A stretch of 64,000 nt of DNA. Source: Selaginella moellendorffii (Eukaryota > Streptophyta > Lycopodiopsida > Selaginellales > Selaginellaceae). The stretch is taken from the NCBI RefSeq assembly GCF_000143415.4, contig NW_003314275.1, positions 2,416,052-2,480,051 on the forward strand, read 5' to 3'. Shown here in pieces: positions 57,290 to 64,000 of the stretch; positions within the stretch are counted from its first letter, which is position 1; every line of letters starts with the position of its first letter. Position numbers and translations under genes: made by a program. The notes under the pieces were generated by a model. That model ran no database searches. It worked only from the letters and a program-made list of their open reading frames with translations, and was not told where the DNA came from.

Positions 57290-58262
57290 ATCAACATCGG
57301 TTCGAATTATAGTTAGCGAAGAGATAGGGGACTATTTGTATGCCAGTGTTGGGATCAACCAGTGGAACCTGTTCTTGACAATGATAATGAAGGGAAAAGA
57401 TAGACCAAAAGGTTACCTGTGTTGAACCCGAGATTTGCTTGAGCTTGGAGCAATTAAGTGACCCTTTGCCCGTGTTCCAGAGGATGTAAGGAAGTTCCAG
57501 CTCGCACAGGGCTTCTCTTACGAGCCTTACAAACTACCAAAAACTTTTAGAATTCTTTGAAAACAAAGCGCTTTACATGGCTGTTCGAGTAGAGCTCAAG
57601 TAGCTTCTGTGGAGGATTTGGCAATGCTCCATTCCACAGTGACATGCCTCCCCCTGCTCGTATTATTGTCGGCACCCAGCCAGTGACTAAAGTGCTGGAA
57701 CACACTATGATGAAATACCGAAGAGTTCACACTTCAATAAAACTTCTTACCTTTCTAAAATCCCGAATGTTGGCTTGCTTCTCTCACCATATTCCTGGAA
57801 CAAGTAGTTGACAATATCGGCTGCCAGAGGCATTCATGCAAGCTGATTGTGATGGAAAGAAAACGAGAAAGTTACTCACAGCTCTCGTACATTGACATGC
57901 CGGTGTTTGGATCCAAGAGAAATGGAAACCTGTCATATTCGATGAGAATTTTTTACAGACAAGAGTGTATCACTTACTGCTCTTTGCCTCCAGACGATTT
58001 CACAAACGCACGATGGACTCGAGATCCTTTGGGGCACGGATACAACTACACAAAAATTGAAAAAGTTTCCATCTGCAACTTCCGCGAGACACTACCTCGG
58101 CAGAAAGATCGTGCTTCTCTCACTCGTCTACAGAAATGCAGGCCTCTATATACAAACAAGAAAAATCAACAAACAACTGCAATACGAGAGTTTAAGCTTA
58201 CCGAATTCGTAGAGCTTGAAGAGCTCAAGTTGAAGATACGATCTGTGTCTTGACGTTCTCTC
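57290..58262 (-). pseudogene. Thioredoxin/GST_N-fold protein pseudogene, D2
   Basis: The better copy. Exon remnants in order on the minus strand: LQLELFKLYEF, FCRRVREA then (after a frameshift deletion) DLSAEV, YPCPKGSRVHRAFVKSSGG, FPFLLDPNTGMSMYES, ADIVNYLFQEYGERSKP, RAGGGMSLWNGALPNPPQK, VREALCELELPYILWNTGKG and VPLVDPNTGIQ. This is the layout of plant plastid-type proteins with two tandem thioredoxin-like GST_N_3 domains (Arabidopsis At5g03880-like, by recollection). Introns are about 45 bases. The redox CPFC motif is lost. Confidence 0.8.
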
Positions 58263-58384
58263 CCAAGGCGGCCTTGCCAAGCTTGCAATTCCCCAAGACA
58301 GAAGATGTTTGATGGCAGAAAAAAAGGATAATTACATACCCATATGAGCTTGAGTAGCTGGAAAAGGAAGCCCATTCCACATTC

Positions 58385-58822
58385 GATCACATAGATGAAG
58401 ACTCTCCAGCGATTGCATCTCAACTATAACAATATATCAGGTAGCATTCGAAGAGGATTTAGTCAGCTGGATCGTCTAGAGATATTTGACTTGAGTGACA
58501 ACAAACTCAGCAATGAAGTTCCTCCACTGGATAAGTGCACAAACCTTGGTTATCTCAACCTCCATGGAAACTCGATACAGAGCAAGGTGCCAACTTTTGG
58601 TGCACCTGCCTTACGTGGATCTCTGTGAACAAGTTCCACAGAGAGATCAGCTCAAGGCTAGCGAACTGCTTATACCTCAAAGTGGTCAACTTTGCACAAA
58701 ACAATCTCACAGGCCTGCTTGAGCTGATGAAGTTGACAAGTTTGTTCTCCTTTGTCATATCCAACAAGTTGAGTGGCAACGTTCCAGTAAAAAAGCTTGA
58801 ATTCCACATACCTCAGATATAG
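58385..58822 (+). pseudogene. LRR receptor-like pseudogene fragment
   Basis: The frame from about 58395 reads LQRLHLNYNNISGSI, LEIFDLSDNKLSNEVPPL and LGYLNLHGNSIQSKVP, three plant-type leucine-rich repeats. After a stop, another frame continues LKVVNFAQNNLTGLLELMKL and ISNKLSGNVPVKKLEFHIP. No signal peptide, transmembrane segment or kinase domain is present, so this is a broken exon of an LRR receptor-type gene. Confidence 0.8.
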
Positions 58823-59349
58823 TGGGAACCAATTCACAAGGTGTGATTCCCCAAGAAATTTGCAGCTGGATTATGATCCTGTCTTTTGCATACAAGAGGC
58901 TCATTCTCTCCAGATTGAAAATTCTTTATGATCAGTCTCTTAACTCAACAAGCTCCATGGCAGGATCCTTTAATGTTTAATTAATTGATTGATTTATTTA
59001 TTTAATACTTGTTTTTTTATTTTCCTTTAATGTTTGGAATGGTTCCAACCACTTATTTGGTTTTCCATTGGGATTCCAAGGCAAATGGAACCTTTCCATT
59101 ACCTCCTTGTGGATATGGGACCAAAGATCACTTTGAGCACTTTGCAAGTCATATCAAAAGCTAAGAATTTGCATTTGGCTATTTGTGGCAGCAATCAAGG
59201 TGTGTGTGGTATTGGTTACATTTCAGGAATCATGTTTTGATCAGTAAGACACAAATCCCTAAGCACCAAAATGGAGTTGAAAGTGTGTCATGTGACAATG
59301 GATAAAGCGGAAGTTCAACTAATGTAATATATTTGAATTAAAAATTATA
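58823..59349. other. No recognised feature
   Basis: AT-rich, with one 68-codon frame (59034-59240) of no recognisable type. I see no repeat relation to the rest of the window. Confidence 0.4.
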
Positions 59350-59830
59350 ACTTAGAAAGTTGAGAATGGGAGTGGAACTCCTAAAGAAGTGCTTGAGGAA
59401 CAAATACAAAGTGATCGGAAGCAAGTCTTTAAAACAAGATACAAAAAGAACTAACACATGGCAAATGTCATAAGACACAAAAGTGTCAAAACCAAATTTG
59501 AGACCTAGTCTGAGATTGAGTCTAGAATTGATTTCAAGTTCGATACCAAGTCTGAGATCGAGTCCAAAATCAAGTCTGAGAAATGGAGGTTGAGACTAGG
59601 TCTGAGAGGGAGTCCGAGTTCAAATTCAAATTCGAGACTGAGACTGAAATTGAGACCAAGATTGAGGCTAAGACCAAAACCGAGATTGAGACCAAGACTA
59701 AATCCAAGGGTGAAAGCTTAAAGAAATTGTCTCCAGACCCTAAGGGGTTTAGTAAATCCCTACAAAGTGGAATTAGTGGGGCTAAAAAAGGTTAGTATGA
59801 TCAAGGAAGACTACACTTATGGGGTGGAAG
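59350..59830 (+). repeat. Old relic of a LARD LTR
   Basis: It resembles the reverse complement of the LARD LTR: GAATGGGAGTGGAACTCC near 59363, a decayed GAGTCCGAG-type minisatellite (59500-59705), then GGGTGAAAGCTTAAAG and CTCCAGACCCTAAGGGG matching the flank beyond the minisatellite. It is strongly diverged, so it predates the two LARDs. Confidence 0.7.
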
Positions 59831-60195
59831 ATGATATAATTACTAAAGAATCCAATGCTAGATAAATAGGGTTATTTGATGAAGTATTTAATAGCTATGA
59901 GAGATCGAATGATTAATGTTCCCAATTCAACTATGAGTGGCACTACCTTGCATGCTTGCATGGATCATCAGAACCTTGCTCTAGCCACATGGTTAGGGCA
60001 TTCTAGTGGTAGAAGGTGGGGGGAGTACCTATGAGACTCACATTGAGTTGCAATGTTTTGAACTATCATCCCAAAGTTTTAAACTATGAAAAGTAAAAGG
60101 AATAATCCTTTTGTTTAGTGACCAAGGGTATGGTTACATAGTGAAGAAGTATCAAAGGTTAATAAAATTTAGTGGATATGCATTCAAGCCCTAAA
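59831..60195. other. No recognised feature
   Basis: Non-coding; nothing recognised. Confidence 0.4.
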
Positions 60196-61130
60196 TTAAT
60201 ACTGGTGGTGGTGAGCATTACTATGAATAGTGAGTATAGTATATATAGTTTTCACCCTTTATTCTATAGTGATTTACCATAAGATAACCATAAAGTAGAA
60301 CCTATCCCTTTATATGCCACATGCCACATGTTTGGGGATAATGGACTGGAACTTGAGTTTTAGGGCCTTGGGCCACTAAAGGAAGGGATAAAGCCCAATT
60401 CCCAAACTTGCAGCTAAAGAGTGAAAGAACTAGAGCAAAGAATGACTTTAGACTTAGACCCAAGTCGCATGTAGAACAAGGACAAACATGCAAGTGGGAA
60501 TTAAACTATGCCTTAAATTAGTTTGCCATTTCGAACAACACCCCCCACCCCCCCCGCCCCCCCTCTTGAGGAACACACGCTTTGGGATTTCACCCTTAAC
60601 CACCTTTAGTACCAGAAGTTAATCTCTGGGACAAGTGTAAAGTTTACTAAATATGGTATGGTGCTAGGTCATGAATTTAGACATAGAACCAACACCACTG
60701 TGTTCAGGACAATCTCTACATTTCGTAGATATGCCGCAAATCTAAACACTTTCCATAAATAGTAATTAAGACCACACAAAGGGCATGATAACGAGGGTGT
60801 TTGACAGACATAGTAAGATATCACCTAGCAATATTGAGGGACTAATATTAATATGCAAAGGTTCTTGTCAAGCTAGTGCAAGACAGAGCAAAAGAGAATT
60901 AAAAGCCAAACCGAGTATGCTCAGCAAGAAACACATAGGAGTTCTTACCTTATGTTCATTTGATTAAATATAATTGCTAAACCCAATTTACTAACACTTG
61001 AATAAGAGGGACTGATAAAGGGTCTAACAATACAAACCTTCTACCATTGTGATAGTAAGGAAACAATATCCAAAAGAACTAGCCAATAAATACCTTTTGA
61101 TGCCCGTAGTCATAATTGTAATACTCTCCC
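60196..61130. repeat. Fragment of repeat R family
   Basis: 60230-60430 matches 8160-8430. 60540-60840, with its poly-C tract, matches 1-303 and continues to text equivalent to the reverse complement of about 6500-6790. It ends near 61130. Confidence 0.7.
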
Positions 61131-64000
61131 CCTCTTAGGGAAGATCGACGTCCTCGTCGATGCATATTCTAATCTAGATCATCACCAAGGAAACAACTCC
61201 AATTTTTTTTATGGTGTTTACATTTTATGAGAAATGCACTGACTTAAATCTCTCAAATGCACTACAACTCAAACCCCTTCTGGCCGTTGCCAACAAGGAA
61301 ATGATCAATGGAGTTAGCCACCTTTACTACTTTGGGTGTCCCCCAACTTACAAAAAATGATATACCCTTACCTACATGTGGTATAGAGAGAGAAGCTAGA
61401 GGCCCCAGCCCTCATGAGTAAAAAAACCAAACCTGTTAGTAAGGTTTAGATAAACTACTGTAAACAGGCATGGTCATGCCTTTTTAACGGTTAGGCATTT
61501 TAATGCTCTTTACATAGTCACCTGTTTTAACGAAATAAGGAACATCAAGAAAGAAGCAGTTGATGTGATAAGTCAATAATAGTTACCCCATGACTAAAAT
61601 TTCACCATGCACACAAAGTGCCGAAAGCAATTTACCTATACTAGCCCAAATGGAAAGATCAAGAAATGGACAATATCAAAGTTAGAGCCAATGATATCTT
61701 AGAGACTTAATTATTAAGGAATAAATCTTAGATTAAAACACAAAAGTATTCCAAGTAAATTATCATTTGATAAACTAATATTAGAGTACAAGAACCACCA
61801 AGATTATCATATTTGGAAAACATAAGATTCACTATCTAATAAAATTCAATAGCAAGTGTACCATAAAAAGCACTCAATGATAAAATTTAATTATCAAAGA
61901 TTATAGATAATATACCAAAAAACTTACAAAAATAACTAAAAGAACACAAAATATCATCGATTGGCAAGCAAAATGCTTATGAATGTATCATCTAATGAAA
62001 ATAATATCCAACCTATCAAAACCAACCATAGTAATAATGTTGCAAAGTAAACAAACATTTGTTTATGCCAACTATCACACTAGCTAATCTATATAGATCT
62101 CAGTCAACAATACTAAAAAACTAGAGTTTCTCAAGTAAGCGTCAATAATATTCTCTCAATATTTCAAACCCAAAAAACCAATCCAGAACAAACCATAAAG
62201 AACATATAGTAATGCGAAAAGTTATAAACTATCAAAGAGAATATCTAACTATCATAAAAGATCATCAATCATCCCATTAATAGAGAAATACATAATTATT
62301 GTCAAAGAAAGATTCCATCATCCCAAAGAAAGGCAAATCATTCTATATCAACATCAATTAAACAAAACCTTTGACAAGAATAATAGACTATCCTAGATGA
62401 TAGTCAATCATCACCAATGATTGCTAGATGTAAATATTAACTCCAATATCGAAGTTAATAAGCAAAAATGCCTTCCTCAACAACTTCTAATAAATGAAAC
62501 AAGGAGCATAAAACTCAAAAAACCAAAAACTTGAAGAAGCCTATTAATAGCTAAGTCTTGCCGAATAATGATTATGAGTTTTGCATAAACTAACTTCAAT
62601 GCCAAAGAAAAAATCATGATATAACCCACAATATTCTTCTTAACACATCTAAAAGCCAAATTTCATAACGCAAAAGTTAATGAAGGAGTATGTCTACATT
62701 AATTTGAAAGTCAAGTAAAATGAAGTTATACTCAACAAGTGATCACCAAATGATCGTCCATAAATCCATCTTACATAGCAAAACATAATTCACTTTATAA
62801 CAAGCATAAGAAGAATCATCAATGATTGATATATTCTTAACCCAAATCTAATAAAGATTCAATCACTTCAATATCGATCATTAACTCTTCCTTTTATAAA
62901 GTTAGTATAGTCCACAACTAAATCACATTTCAAGGAAAAGCCAAAGTTCAACCCCTACTAAATAATCTAGTCTAGAAGATAACTAACTCAAACTTACCAT
63001 TTAATTTGTTTGAATGCTAATATAATTGCTAGCTAATAATTGCACGAATGCCAAAACCACAAAGCTATAGCCAAATCATCAACACTATTAACATTGAGAT
63101 TAATGAAACTCAATATCAATTTCTAGAGAGACATCTTATTTCATTTGAGTTACAACATCAACAATGCTAATGACAAGACATCATTTTAATGCCATTAACA
63201 CTAGAATAAAGATAAAAGAAAGAAAGAATAAATCACCACTCAAAGCTTTTTAGCAACTAAGCTAACTAAGGACAAAGATACAATATTTAGTATTTGAGAC
63301 CAATCTTTCGACAATACTCAGTTACAGATAACATATCATTAATAAGTGAATCACCACATCCAAGACTCAATGTAATCCAACATCATGGACTAAACACAAC
63401 CAAATAATATCGACAAAGATGGAATTGTCATGCCAACATAGAAAAACCATGTAAGTTAACGACACGATCCTTCGTAACACCATCTAGTAGAGCAAGTATA
63501 TCACTGCTAAATCATCATCGAAAAAAGCAAGTGTTAACAGTTCTTAATGAAATGTATAAGTAATTATTAATCGTAAAGCCAACAATCACTATTCAACTTG
63601 CTTTCAAAAGACCCAGATACTAAATTCATGTCATCAAGTCATACATTTGTCAAATGGAAAGGTACATATATAAAAACATAAACAAGCACAAACTAAATAA
63701 CTATTCAAATCCAATCAAACTGAAATAAACTCACAATATATTTAGCCAACAATTTTGAGCATACCTTGAAGAGACTAACTATGCATGAGTAATATTTAGT
63801 CGTAACTAAAATGAATACCATAAGATGGATTCATATTGGTACACAACTTCTTCATAGACAAATTATAATATGGGTACTAACATCTCAAATTCAAACAATT
63901 AAGTTGAACATCACCATCCTTAGCCAAGATGTAGGGCTATTAAGACCAAATCAAGATTAGTGAGAGCTCACTACTCTTATAGAGTTTAATAAAATGCAAG
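61131..64000. other. AT-rich tail without genes
   Basis: Only short frames are present (up to 60 codons). No recognised coding, RNA or repeat feature is seen. Confidence 0.5.

Larger units (their letters stand above)
55436..58345. repeat. Segmental duplicate D2 of decayed gene segment
   Basis: It matches 39981-42525. It retains about 355 bases (56108-56463) lost in D1 and is joined to R copy 3 on the left. On the right it runs into an LRR pseudogene. Confidence 0.88.

Overview
The window is eukaryotic, almost entirely transposable elements and decayed gene pieces, with no intact host gene that I can see. Introns read from splice sites and frame are very short (about 34-81 bases), and the chromodomain Ty3/gypsy element resembles the Tcn1/sushi-like chromoviruses of non-seed plants. 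Together these suggest a lycophyte-like (Selaginella-like) plant; this is inference, not proof.

Layout. 1-10228: a 5'-truncated, decayed chromovirus followed by a long AT-rich repeat (called R here). 10229-23080: a second copy of the chromovirus whose 5' LTR and flanking bases support self-primed reverse transcription. Its RNase H region is interrupted by a 7.5-kb LTR element with no gag or pol (LARD-like, 13197-20745). 23081-38690: a second copy of R, split by a 12,493-bp DNA transposon (23211-35703). 39981-42525 and 55436-58345: two copies of a segment holding a pseudogene of a two-domain thioredoxin/GST_N-fold protein and an integrase remnant. 42545-45010: a decayed LINE. 45139-55435: a third R copy, inverted, split by a second LARD (45507-52724). 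The tail holds an LRR-receptor pseudogene, a relic LARD LTR, another R fragment and AT-rich DNA.

The centrepiece is the DNA transposon. It has perfect 24-bp terminal inverted repeats, and two paralogous R copies in the same window show the unoccupied target. It carries two divergent genes. The plus-strand gene encodes a DUF7869-type DDE-like transposase behind an N-terminal region resembling DUF8039. The minus-strand, many-exon gene joins a ParB-like domain, a degenerate beta-class DNA-methyltransferase-like domain, a charged linker and a C-terminal HAD (FCP1/NIF-like) domain. About thirty copies of a 22-bp palindrome lie within the element, and I noticed none outside it. Several nearly fill tiny introns; others lie in frame inside exons. 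Each gene carries an in-frame stop that a single C-to-T change explains.

A second unusual pattern is in the LARDs: much of their sequence, LTR and internal, reads as short stem-loops of 6-11 bp placed nearly end to end. Stems are kept between the two LARDs while loops drift, with at least one compensatory pair change.
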